This document shows positions 27,025-35,413 of a DNA stretch of 64,000 nucleotides, piece by piece. The notes beneath the pieces are model-generated. The model worked only from the letters and a program-made list of their open reading frames with translations. It ran no database searches and was not told where the DNA came from. The stretch comes from Leucobacter viscericola. GTDB lineage: Bacteria > Actinomycetota > Actinomycetes > Actinomycetales > Microbacteriaceae. Position 1 is the first letter of the stretch, and the number at the start of each line of letters is the position of its first letter. The translations under genes and the position numbers were made by a program. Location of the stretch: the NCBI RefSeq assembly GCF_011299575.1, contig NZ_CP049863.1:2418001-2482000 (forward strand), in the 5' to 3' direction.

Positions 27025-28807
27025 ACTTTACGCGAACTACGAAGAACGCTTCAGCCCAATCGATTTCCGAGATGGACTGAACGTGGTCGTGGCAGAAATT
27101 CGAGTACCCGAGAATAGAAACAAAGACACTCACAACCTGGGGAAGACCACCCTCGGACTACTTCTCGATTTCTGCCTGCTTGCTCGACGCGATGCAAAGA
27201 TGTTCCTTTTCAAGCACGAGGAACTTTTCAAGGACTTTGTCTTCTACCTTGAGATTGAACTTTCGTCAGGTTCTTATGTGACCATTCGACGAGCGGTTGA
27301 GGACGCATCAAAGATTAGCTTTAAGCGACATGTTGCTCCCGGGCAGGACTTTCAAGACCTGCCCGAAGATCAGTGGGATCATTACAAGGTTGCTTTCGAA
27401 AGGTCAAAGGCGATCCTTGATGGGCTGCTCGACCTGACCGCAGTGCGACCTTGGGATTTCCGTAAAGGACTCGGATATTTTCTCCGTACGCAAGACGACT
27501 ATTCCGACGTCTTCCAATTAAGGCGTTTTGCTTCCGAACATGCCGATTGGAAGCCGTATGTGGCGCACCTGCTTGGCTTCGATGCCCAGTTGATCGCAAA
27601 CTTCTACGCAAAAGAAGCATTGATCTCTGATCTTCGCGCGAACGAAAGCACCATTCAGTCAGAATTGGGCGGTTCTATTGAGGACCTCAGTAGGATCGAG
27701 GGGCTTCTGCTGCTTAAGCGCCAGCAGGCTGAAAAGCAGCAGGCGAAGCTGGACGGCTTCGATTTCCGGGATCAAGATAAATCAAAGACAAGAGATCTAG
27801 TTGATCGTGTCGATGAAGATATCGCGGATTTAAACACTGAACGATATTCGTTAATGTACAACCGGAAGAAAATAATCTCCTCGCTAGAAGCAGGAGAGAT
27901 GGTGTTTGAGCCGGAGCGGGCGGCGCGTCTGTTCGAGGAAGTTGGTGTTCTTTTTGAAGGCCAAATTAAGCGTGATTACGAGCAACTGATTTCATTTAAT
28001 GCGGCGATCACTGAAGAACGCCAAGGGTACTTACTTGAGGAGAAAGCGGAGGTTGAGGCGCGTCTCAGAGAGGTGGGGGCGGAACTCAATAGGCTTGGTA
28101 AGCGCCGATCTGAGATCCTTTCGTTCTTGAGCGACACCGATGTTGTCCGGAAATATAAGGAGGCGTCGGATGATCTCGTCGAGTTGCGTTCCGATGTGCT
28201 CTCATTGACTCGTCAGCGCGAACATCTTCAGACGCTCCAGCGACTCCGGTCTGAAATTCGAGAGGCTGTTGAAGAGAAGAATCACCTTGAAGCTCGACTC
28301 GAGAGGGACTTTGAAGAGAAGAATAGCCCGTCAAACGACAGTATCTATAAGACGATTCGCCTGCAGTTCGACGCAATCATCGAAGAGGTTCTTGATCAGA
28401 ATGCACTTCTAACCGCATCGTTGAATAAACAGCACCACCCTGAATTCGAGGCAGAAATCCTTGACGAATCAGGAAACTCGACGAGTGCTCAAAGAGGGCA
28501 TAGTTACAAGAAATTGCTGTGTATAGCGTTTGATCTGGCCATGCTTTGGGCGCATCTCGGTCAAGGTTTTCCGTCATTTGTCTACCATGATGGTGTATTC
28601 GAGTCGCTAGATAAGCGAAAGAAATCGAATCTGGTAGATGTGATGCGAGGGTACTCGAATCTAGGGATTCAGCAGATTATTACTCTTATCGATACTGATA
28701 TGCCGCCGGAGGTCGACGGCAAACCGGTATTTTCGGAGGACGAGATCGTGCTTCGACTTCATGATGAAGGCGTGGAGGGACGGCTCTTCAAGATTCGGTC
28801 GTGGTAG
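27011..28807 (+). CDS. ABC-3C system ATPase, DUF2326/RecN-SMC-like
   Basis: This 598-residue protein is an SMC/RecN-related ATPase of the DUF2326 type. The N-terminus MKLSRLYANYEERF leads to an unusual P-loop, THNLGKTTL (Lys45). A long central coiled coil spans roughly residues 215-470. The C-terminal lobe has GHSYKKLLCIAFDLA in place of the ABC signature and VYHDGVFESLD (Asp527) as Walker B. Such ATPases sense a DNA or RNA structure and unleash the linked effector. ATG 27011 overlaps the previous gene by 14 bases; ATG 26999 is also in frame. Codons are AT-richer than the chromosome. Confidence 0.82.
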   Translation: MKLSRLYANYEERFSPIDFRDGLNVVVAEIRVPENRNKDTHNLGKTTLGLLLDFCLLARRDAKMFLFKHEELFKDFVFYLEIELSSGSYVTIRRAVEDASKISFKRHVAPGQDFQDLPEDQWDHYKVAFERSKAILDGLLDLTAVRPWDFRKGLGYFLRTQDDYSDVFQLRRFASEHADWKPYVAHLLGFDAQLIANFYAKEALISDLRANESTIQSELGGSIEDLSRIEGLLLLKRQQAEKQQAKLDGFDFRDQDKSKTRDLVDRVDEDIADLNTERYSLMYNRKKIISSLEAGEMVFEPERAARLFEEVGVLFEGQIKRDYEQLISFNAAITEERQGYLLEEKAEVEARLREVGAELNRLGKRRSEILSFLSDTDVVRKYKEASDDLVELRSDVLSLTRQREHLQTLQRLRSEIREAVEEKNHLEARLERDFEEKNSPSNDSIYKTIRLQFDAIIEEVLDQNALLTASLNKQHHPEFEAEILDESGNSTSAQRGHSYKKLLCIAFDLAMLWAHLGQGFPSFVYHDGVFESLDKRKKSNLVDVMRGYSNLGIQQIITLIDTDMPPEVDGKPVFSEDEIVLRLHDEGVEGRLFKIRSW

Positions 28808-28840
28808 AGCTGACCCCGGCGTATGCGGGGTTGGGATGAC
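28807..28840 (+). repeat. hairpin resembling an orphan I-E CRISPR repeat
   Basis: Right after the ATPase stop, CCCC-GGCGTATGC-GGGG forms a short stem, flanked by GAGCTGA and TTGGGATGAC. The layout resembles common actinobacterial I-E repeats (GCTG..., CCCCGCGTATGCGGGG, ...ATGACC) that differ from the array in this window. No second copy is visible nearby. It could be a simple terminator-like hairpin. Confidence 0.35.
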
Positions 28841-29134
28841 GTGGAAAAATTGAAGAGTGCGACACGGCGTTGTGCAGAGAATTCATTTTTGTCTCATGAT
28901 TCCCCTCGAGAGTCATTGATGTGTTTCCCGACCGCCATGCGGTGAACGTTGAGTCGATTGGCGAGCGACAAGACGCTAGCGCTGCTTGCCTTAGTAGTTC
29001 TACTGGCGTCAGTCTACTTCGCAATCAATGGTTTCCCGGCGCGCCTGCTTCCATGAGGAACTCAAGCGAACGAACCCCTGTGAGGTTTTCGGTTTGAGTC
29101 CAGCCGCTGCCGCGCGGGGAGATGCAAATGAGCA
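28841..29134. other. intergenic region before the HEPN-like gene
   Basis: No gene is convincing here on either strand; small frames lack ribosome sites and recognisable motifs. It separates the AT-richer ABC-3C operon from the next forward gene. Confidence 0.4.
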
Positions 29135-29854
29135 TTGAGGATCTCACGCAAGAGAGTGGGCAAAGGGCTTCTTGAGTGGAGCGAGTCCTATGCTCGTATC
29201 ATGTCTGAGAAGTCTCCTACTGATACCCCCTACCGGCAACCTGAGGCCGGAAGGCGACGTGTTGTTGTCAAGACACCTTCTTTGAATGAGCTTCGGGACC
29301 TCGCTAGCCTTCGCCGAGACTTCATGCTGGCAGCATCGTTCCTCGACTTCTACCTCGCATCTGAGATCGAAGACGATGCCGAATCACCGTCGCCCACAGA
29401 TGCCCTGTGGATCGCAGCTGTCACGGCGTACGGAAGGGCATTCGGCACTGGTCAGCGCCATGCCGGACGTGTAGAAATGACGAGCCTCGATGCTGAGAGC
29501 GTTCGAGCGCATATGTACTTCATTGACCTGCGCAACAAGTACATAGCGCATTCAGTGAACGGCTTTGAGGCGACGACAGTCTTTGCTGACCTCACAGACC
29601 CTGCGCAAGAACAGGCGGGCATTGAGCTCCTCGGTGAGTTGCACACGAGACTGTCGCGGTTGTCGCGCGAAAGGGCCGTGACGCTCAAATGGTTATGTGA
29701 CCATCACGTGTCTGCCCTCGCGGTGCGCATTGACCGCTTGCATCGACAGGTGGCTAACGAGCTTACGGAGCTTGGCCAGGAAGCTGCCTATGCCATGCCC
29801 GACTTCTCCCCGCCAACACTTGAAGGTATGAATCCCAGGTCAAAACGACGCTAA
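29135..29854 (+). CDS. hypothetical protein with HEPN-like R-x5-H motif
   Basis: The 239-residue frame encodes a mainly helical soluble protein. In the middle is YFIDLRNKYIAHSVNGFE, an Arg-Asn...His arrangement like the R-x(4-6)-H active site of HEPN ribonucleases, with a preceding helix (SLDAESVRAHMYFID) and following helices as expected for that fold. No family name is certain. TTG 29135 gives the longest form; ATG 29201 (217 residues, MSEKSPTDTP) is an equally plausible start, since neither has a strong ribosome site. Its place between an ABC-3C operon and a MazF pair suggests a conflict role. Confidence 0.6.
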   Translation: MRISRKRVGKGLLEWSESYARIMSEKSPTDTPYRQPEAGRRRVVVKTPSLNELRDLASLRRDFMLAASFLDFYLASEIEDDAESPSPTDALWIAAVTAYGRAFGTGQRHAGRVEMTSLDAESVRAHMYFIDLRNKYIAHSVNGFEATTVFADLTDPAQEQAGIELLGELHTRLSRLSRERAVTLKWLCDHHVSALAVRIDRLHRQVANELTELGQEAAYAMPDFSPPTLEGMNPRSKRR

Positions 29855-30456
29855 GCATCGAACCAAGCTCAGAGCCGCGGACCATTTGCCGCGTACATTG
29901 TCGAGCGATGCATGACGGGCCGCAGGGGAGCGAAGCATTGTTACAGGAGCAGGCGAGGCACTCACCCAAATGACTTAGTCTGCAAAACCCCGGGGCTCAG
30001 GTTTCGTTAGCTGCCGATCTTTGCGTTCTACTTCATGCTGATGGCGAAGAACAAACTTTTATTAGTGTCCCGGGCCACGCTCGCAGATTGAGTCCTCGGG
30101 GTTGGAGAGGCAGGTAGGGGATGATCGATGCTTAAGGGGCCGCAGGATCCCTCGCTTCAGGAGGAATAGTGGGAATGTGGGGAATCTTCCGAGCGGCTGA
30201 GCGGGCCTGGGGTTTCCTGCGAAGTAATCATTATGCTCTGGGGTTAACCTTGTTCTGAGTACGAAATTGTGGCTTCGCCGGGCTGCAGTTGACCGCTCGG
30301 TTTGATTGAGCTTCGGTCGAGCTACTTCCGACTAGTAGATTGTCGTAATAGCGTCACGGCAATTAAGTTGGTTGGACATTAGAGAAGCCCCTGGGCGGCG
30401 CAAGAATTAGTGAGCGACGCCGGTAATTGTGCCGTCAAAATCAATGAAACCGGCCG
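29855..30456. other. gene-free 0.6-kb stretch
   Basis: Between the HEPN-like gene and the MazF toxin I find no frame with coding character, no tRNA-like fold and no recognisable repeat. It may carry remnants of deleted genes. Confidence 0.45.
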
Positions 30457-30774
30457 CTACCCCATCCCAAGCGCAGCCTTGATCCCATCCTCGATCAACG
30501 CCATTGCGGGGCGCGACAGGCCAAGTAAGGCCTTCGTGGGTTCGTCCGCGTACAGAGTCGTCAGGCTATCGCAGCGCACCCATCCGCTCACACACTCTCC
30601 GTCAGGCAGCGCAACCACTGACGGCAGCTCGGCGAACCTGTTTGTGGTGGTGACTCTGACCGCGAGTGCTGAGCCAAGTGAGCGGTTTCGGTTGTTGTTG
30701 GAAACTACAACCCAGGGCTTGAGTTCGCCACTCTCAAGGTCTGCCATGTAGACGCGGCCGCGTATGAGATCCAT
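30457..30774 (-). CDS. mazF: MazF/PemK-type toxin
   Basis: The 105-residue protein is a MazF-fold endoribonuclease: LIRGRVYMADL at the start, KPWVVVSNNNRNR and ALAVRVTTTNR in the core, and SGWVRCDSLTTLYADE near the end. Such toxins cut single-stranded mRNA at short motifs when their antitoxin is degraded. ATG (complement of 30772-30774) lies one base after the antitoxin stop; a longer frame reaching back to 30858 runs inside the antitoxin gene and is less likely. Confidence 0.85.
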   Translation of the reverse strand: MDLIRGRVYMADLESGELKPWVVVSNNNRNRSLGSALAVRVTTTNRFAELPSVVALPDGECVSGWVRCDSLTTLYADEPTKALLGLSRPAMALIEDGIKAALGMG

Positions 30775-30775
30775 C

Positions 30776-31072
30776 TCAACCGATAACCCGGTCGCGACCC
30801 CGGCGAGCCAGGCGCTGGCGATTGGCCAGGCTACGCGCGGCTTCCTCTTCGTCTTCACCCATCTGCTGATAGGCGCGCTCTGCGAGCCGCTCCATTACGG
30901 CGCGGACACCCTCTTCAAATACTGCACGCGCGATGGCGCCTTCGCTATCCGAGGTGGTGTTGAGCTCTCGTTTGAACTCGGGAGAGTTTCGGATGAGCGC
31001 AAGATCTTGACTGTCACGCTCGGTGAGCGGCATGGAAATGCGCCGCACGGTTTTCGAATCGGTTGCGATCAT
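30776..31072 (-). CDS. antitoxin partner of the MazF-type toxin (RHH-like)
   Basis: The 98-residue protein lies immediately upstream of the toxin. Its N-terminus (RRISMPLTERDSQDLALI...SEGAIARAVFEEGVRAV) fits a ribbon-helix-helix DNA-binding fold, and its charged, helical C-terminus would wrap the toxin. Such antitoxins also repress their own promoter; an inverted repeat sits right before the start codon. Assignment rests on context and this pattern, not on a recognised family. Confidence 0.75.
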   Translation of the reverse strand: MIATDSKTVRRISMPLTERDSQDLALIRNSPEFKRELNTTSDSEGAIARAVFEEGVRAVMERLAERAYQQMGEDEEEAARSLANRQRLARRGRDRVIG

Positions 31073-31104
31073 GCAGCAATTATTGCAGCAAATAGTGCTG
31101 CAAT
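31073..31104 (-). promoter_or_regulatory. candidate operator of the MazF toxin-antitoxin operon
   Basis: A perfect 9-bp inverted repeat, ATTGCAGCA-AATAG-TGCTGCAAT (31082-31104), plus a third half-site GCAGCAAT (31073-31080), directly precedes the antitoxin ATG. Its position and multi-site structure fit autorepression by the antitoxin. Confidence 0.55.
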
Positions 31105-31199
31105 CAAGATTCCAAAACTCCCACCAAACGCATAAAAACAGGTCCCATTATTAGTGAGGGCGGCAAGGAATGCGGGGGCGCCTTAACGAAGGTACATGC

Positions 31200-32534
31200 A
31201 TGAATAACGTCGACATTATGGGTGGGTGGTTGCCCTATTCGGTGTATGCGCTCGCATTCCTGCTGGTTGTGATCGCACTACTCGGCAGGGGAAAACGGCG
31301 CTGGCTCTTCATCACCATCGCTGCGGCTTTGCTTGGCGCGGGGATCGGGATCGCGCTCATTCCCTTTGTGCAGAGCCCAATCGGCCTCGACACCGTTCTT
31401 GACCCCATCGCTCTCACCTGGATGTGTGGCGGGTTCGCGCTGGTTGCCGCCATGGTCGTCGCTCTGGTGCGGGGCAAGGCCAAGCGGCGGGTGCTTGCGG
31501 CGTTCGCGATCCCGCTGGTGCTGCTCTCTGCCGCGCTCGGGGTGAACGCCCAATTCGGACAGTATCCGACGCTGGGATCTCTCGTTGATGCACCGATCTC
31601 TGGAAAGATGCCGGAATCAGTGATTGCCTCGCAGCACCGGTTGGCGCCCACGGCGGGCACAACCAACGCGGCTGCCGGCGCAGACGCTAAGAGCATGCCG
31701 ACACAGGGACTCGTTTCGCGCGTGCAGATCCCCGCGACCGTCTCCAAGTTCCCGGCCAGAGACGCCTACGTCTATCTCCCCCCTGCGGCCCTCGGGTCCC
31801 ACCCCGAACGCATGCCTGTCATGATCATGCTCTCCGGCCAACCCGGGGCCCCCGAAAACGTGGTCCAGGCCGGTTCCCTCAGAGAAATCATGGACGCCTG
31901 GGCCGCAAAGGATCACGGGCGCGCACCGATCGTTGTGGTTCCCGACCAGCTCGGCGATCCTGCATCGAACCCCATGTGCGTTGACTCGAAACTCGGCAAC
32001 TCCGCCACGTACCTGACCGTCGATGTGCCCAAGTGGATCGAATCGAACCTCGGCGTTCTGAGGGGTCCTGAAAACTGGGCCATCGGAGGGTTCTCGCAGG
32101 GAGGCACGTGCGCGATCCAGCTCGGCAGCGCTCACCCCGAGATATTCTCGGCGATCCTCGACGTTTCCGGCCAGGTCGAACCCGCCAATGGATCCCAGGC
32201 TCACACCATCAAGGTCGGGTTCGACGGCAGCACCACCGCCTACGAGGCCGCCCTGCCGCTCAACCTGCTCAAGAAGAACGCGCCCTACCGCGACACCGTT
32301 GCGGTGTTTGGATCGGGGTCACTCGACGGGGTGTATGGTCCGAGAGTGAATACGGTTTCGGAGGCGGCGCGCAACGCGGGCATGGACGTCACCAGGGTGG
32401 TTTCGCCCAACACAGCGCACAGCTGGCAGACCGTGCAGTGGGTCATGCGCAACTCACTTGAGCCGATCCTGACCCACCTTCACGTGGGACCCGAGCAGTC
32501 AGCGTCCGAGCAATCAACGCCGGAGCAGCCATGA
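31200..32534 (+). CDS. membrane-anchored alpha/beta-hydrolase (esterase type)
   Basis: The 444-residue protein has three transmembrane segments in its first 115 residues and an extracellular alpha/beta-hydrolase domain with the nucleophile elbow GGFSQGG, resembling antigen-85/esterase D-like enzymes. It overlaps the next gene, an MprF-like lipid aminoacyltransferase, by 4 bases. In other Gram-positives a hydrolase beside MprF removes the amino acid from the modified lipid; that role is inferred here. ATG 31200 follows GAAGG; an upstream ATG at 31170 has no proper spacing to a ribosome site. Confidence 0.78.
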   Translation: MNNVDIMGGWLPYSVYALAFLLVVIALLGRGKRRWLFITIAAALLGAGIGIALIPFVQSPIGLDTVLDPIALTWMCGGFALVAAMVVALVRGKAKRRVLAAFAIPLVLLSAALGVNAQFGQYPTLGSLVDAPISGKMPESVIASQHRLAPTAGTTNAAAGADAKSMPTQGLVSRVQIPATVSKFPARDAYVYLPPAALGSHPERMPVMIMLSGQPGAPENVVQAGSLREIMDAWAAKDHGRAPIVVVPDQLGDPASNPMCVDSKLGNSATYLTVDVPKWIESNLGVLRGPENWAIGGFSQGGTCAIQLGSAHPEIFSAILDVSGQVEPANGSQAHTIKVGFDGSTTAYEAALPLNLLKKNAPYRDTVAVFGSGSLDGVYGPRVNTVSEAARNAGMDVTRVVSPNTAHSWQTVQWVMRNSLEPILTHLHVGPEQSASEQSTPEQP

Positions 32535-34669
32535 GACAGAACATCAAACGCTGGCTGCAGACCCGCCCGGTGACCCTCACGATCACGGCGATCGTTCTCC
32601 TCGGTGGCACCGCACTGCTGATCCTCGGCCCGCACGCTCGGCTTGAAGAGCTCACCGTTGACCTCACCAGCATCACCCAGCGGCAGTGGTGGACGTTCGT
32701 CACCTCTCAGCTGCTTGTTGTGGGCTGGGTGAACCTCTTCGTGTCGGTGGTTGCACTGCTCGCGGGACTCGGCTGGGCAGAGGGGCGCATCGGCAGTCTG
32801 CGCACGATCATCGCCTTTGTGATTACGGGAACCACCGCGACGCTGATCGGCCTGGGGCTGCAGCTCGTGTCGGCGCGCCTGGACGAGTACTGGGCCATCT
32901 CAGTGCGGCACATCGACACTTTTGATCCCCTCACTCCACTCGCGGGAACACTCGCGTGGGCGAGCGCTTCCGCCTCACCGCTGTGGCGGCGACGCATTCG
33001 TGTCTTGCTCATCGGCGTCGCGGCGACCCTTTTGCTGTACCGCAGCTCTCCCGCCTACCTGTATCTTGCGATCGCGGTGGGTGTTGGGTTGTTGGGCGGC
33101 AGGATCAGCGTCGGCCGACCGAAGCGCGCGGCCTTTTCAAGCTCGCGTCACGAGGTGCGCAGCCTCCTCGCGGCCGTGACGGCGGTGCTTGCGGCGGGCC
33201 CACTGTTCCGGCTCATTTCTTCGCCCCACCAGAGGGCGTTTGCCCTCGGACAGGTCATGTTCGGAGAGCTGCCCTCGCGACCCGAACTGGGGCCCTGCCC
33301 GCCCGGCGCAAACTCTCTCGCCTGCCCGGGCGTCTTGCTTTGGGACCACAACCCGGCGCTCATCGGGGTGCAGGTGATTGTCGCCGTGCTGTTGCTGCTC
33401 TGCGCGTGGGGCCTGCTCAAGGGGCGCCGCCTCGCGCTGTGGACCATGGTGGTGCTATCGGCCGCGGCGGCGGTCATCGTGACAACGCGCCTGATCAGTG
33501 CGCCGCGTGACGAGACCTTCTCCGAGCGACACGGGCTTGAAACCGCGCTCTGGCTGTTCTCGGGCATCGCGATCCCAGTGGCCTTCATGATCGTTCTCAT
33601 CTGGCAGCGTCGCGCATTTCCGCCAAGAGCTCGCGCCGGGGCCGCCGCCCACACTCGTGACCGTGACGCGCTACTGCGCAGCAACGGCAACACCCTCAGC
33701 TGGATGGCCACGTGGCCGGGCAACCAGACTTTCGTGACCACCGACGGGCAAAACGCAGTCGCCTATCGCGCCGTGAACGGGTTTGCCATCACCATCTCCG
33801 ATCCATTCGGTGCGGCCGACACCGCTCAGAACACACAAGCCACCCTCAACGAGTTCATCGCGTACTGCGACAGCGTTGCCCTGCAACCCGCGTTCTACAG
33901 CATCCACGATTCCACGGCCGAGCCGCTTCGTAGGGCTGGCTGGTCCACCCTCGAGGTCGCAGAGGAGACGATCCTCGACCCGCGCACCTTCACGCTCAGC
34001 GGTAAGCGCGCGCAGGATCTTCGCACGGCAGTGAACCGGGCCAACCGCACCGGCCTGCGCACCCGCATGGCCACCTGGACCGACCTGCCGCTGCGCATCA
34101 CCACGCAGATCACGAACATCTCGGAGGAGTGGGTCGCCAACAAGGATCTGCCAGAGCTGTCGTTTACCCTCGGTGGTCTCGACGAGCTGCAGGATGCCGA
34201 CGTGCTCGTTGCGATCGTGCTCGACGAAGAAGACAACGTGCTCGCGATCACGAGCTGGTTGCCGATGTACCAGAACGGGATCGTCACCGGCCGCACCCTC
34301 GACGTGATGCGTCGCCGATCCACAGCCCCCAACGGCACGATGGAGTTTCTCATCGCCGACACGATCCGGCAGTTCGGTGAAGACGAGCTTGCTCTGGTCA
34401 GCCTCTCGGGTTCGCCCCTTGCCCAGACCGCGACCGCCGCCGACTCGACGCTCAACCGCCTCATGCAGCTGCTCAGTCGCGGGCTCGAACCGTCATACGG
34501 ATTCCGCTCGCTTGCTCGGTTCAAGGCCAAGTTCTCTTCGAACTCGCAGCCCATGTATCTCGCCTACCGCGACTCGCTCGCGCTGCCCGCAATCGGGTTT
34601 GCGCTCGGCCGGTGCTACCTGCCGACGGCGGCGCCAAGGCAGCTCGCTTCGCTGTTGCGGGCGAAGTAA
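32531..34669 (+). CDS. MprF-like lipid aminoacyltransferase (rhomboid-like TM plus DUF2156)
   Basis: The 712-residue protein has an N-terminal membrane region of several helices, the first part (about residues 15-190) resembling a rhomboid-like fold, more helices up to about 365, then a cytosolic DUF2156 domain. The last shows WPGNQTFVTTDGQNAVAYR, ISDPFG, GWSTLEVAEETILD and the ending SRGLEPSYGFRSLARFKAKF, as in MprF/LysX C-terminal domains that move an amino acid from tRNA to a membrane lipid. Lipid and amino acid cannot be told from sequence. ATG overlaps the hydrolase stop (ATGA). Confidence 0.82.
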   Translation: MRQNIKRWLQTRPVTLTITAIVLLGGTALLILGPHARLEELTVDLTSITQRQWWTFVTSQLLVVGWVNLFVSVVALLAGLGWAEGRIGSLRTIIAFVITGTTATLIGLGLQLVSARLDEYWAISVRHIDTFDPLTPLAGTLAWASASASPLWRRRIRVLLIGVAATLLLYRSSPAYLYLAIAVGVGLLGGRISVGRPKRAAFSSSRHEVRSLLAAVTAVLAAGPLFRLISSPHQRAFALGQVMFGELPSRPELGPCPPGANSLACPGVLLWDHNPALIGVQVIVAVLLLLCAWGLLKGRRLALWTMVVLSAAAAVIVTTRLISAPRDETFSERHGLETALWLFSGIAIPVAFMIVLIWQRRAFPPRARAGAAAHTRDRDALLRSNGNTLSWMATWPGNQTFVTTDGQNAVAYRAVNGFAITISDPFGAADTAQNTQATLNEFIAYCDSVALQPAFYSIHDSTAEPLRRAGWSTLEVAEETILDPRTFTLSGKRAQDLRTAVNRANRTGLRTRMATWTDLPLRITTQITNISEEWVANKDLPELSFTLGGLDELQDADVLVAIVLDEEDNVLAITSWLPMYQNGIVTGRTLDVMRRRSTAPNGTMEFLIADTIRQFGEDELALVSLSGSPLAQTATAADSTLNRLMQLLSRGLEPSYGFRSLARFKAKFSSNSQPMYLAYRDSLALPAIGFALGRCYLPTAAPRQLASLLRAK

Positions 34670-34678
34670 CCAACGAAG

Positions 34679-35404
34679 CTACAGCTCGACACCCGCCCGT
34701 GCGACAATCACGGCCACCTGCACGCGGTTCTCGGTGCCCCACTTCACATTGATGGCTCGCAGGCTCGACTTCACGGTCGACTCCGCGACGAAGAGCTGGG
34801 CGCCAATGTCGCGGTCGGAGGCTCCCGTGGCGATTGCGATGGCGACATCGCGCTCTCGCTCGGTCAGCAGGGTGAGCTGCGCCTCCGCCTGCCGCTGCGC
34901 CGCGAGCGAGGGGGATCGCGAGACCCAGTCACGCAGCTGACGTGCGCTGCGCGGAGAGAAGCTCGCTTCACCGCGGGCCACGTGCCGAATCGCGCGCACG
35001 ATCTCGTCGGGTCCCTCGTCCTTGAGTAGGAAACCGTCGGCCCCCGCGAGAATCGCCTCGAGCACCGTGCCGTCTTCGTCAAACGCGGTCATCATGAGAA
35101 ACGCGGGTGTGCCGTGCGCGAACCCCTTTGCCGCGCGCACGGCATCGATGCCGTTCATGCCGGGCATACGCACGTCGATCAGCACGACATCTGGCCGCTG
35201 ATCCCGAATGATGCGCGACACATCGAGGCCGCTCTCACCCTCAGCAACGATCTGCAGATCCGCCGAGGCGGTCAGCAGGGCCTTAAACCCAGCCCGCACG
35301 AGCGCGTCGTCGTCGATGATCGCGAGCCGAATGGTCGGCGCGCTCTGAGACGGGTTCGCAGGCTCTGCGGAAGCGTGATTCGCAGCGGTTTGTGTGAGGG
35401 GCAC
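34679..35404 (-). CDS. NarL/LuxR family response regulator
   Basis: The 241-residue protein has a receiver domain after a 25-residue unconserved leader: acidic pocket IIDDD, phospho-acceptor Asp in VVLIDVRMPGMNG, and the conserved MMTAF-Lys pair (FLLKDEG). A LuxR-type helix-turn-helix follows (LTERERDVAIAIATGASDRDIGAQLFVAESTVKSSL). It pairs with the kinase encoded just upstream on the same strand. The start is a GTG 9 bases after the kinase stop. Confidence 0.9.
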   Translation of the reverse strand: MPLTQTAANHASAEPANPSQSAPTIRLAIIDDDALVRAGFKALLTASADLQIVAEGESGLDVSRIIRDQRPDVVLIDVRMPGMNGIDAVRAAKGFAHGTPAFLMMTAFDEDGTVLEAILAGADGFLLKDEGPDEIVRAIRHVARGEASFSPRSARQLRDWVSRSPSLAAQRQAEAQLTLLTERERDVAIAIATGASDRDIGAQLFVAESTVKSSLRAINVKWGTENRVQVAVIVARAGVEL

Positions 35405-35413
35405 AATTCGAGT

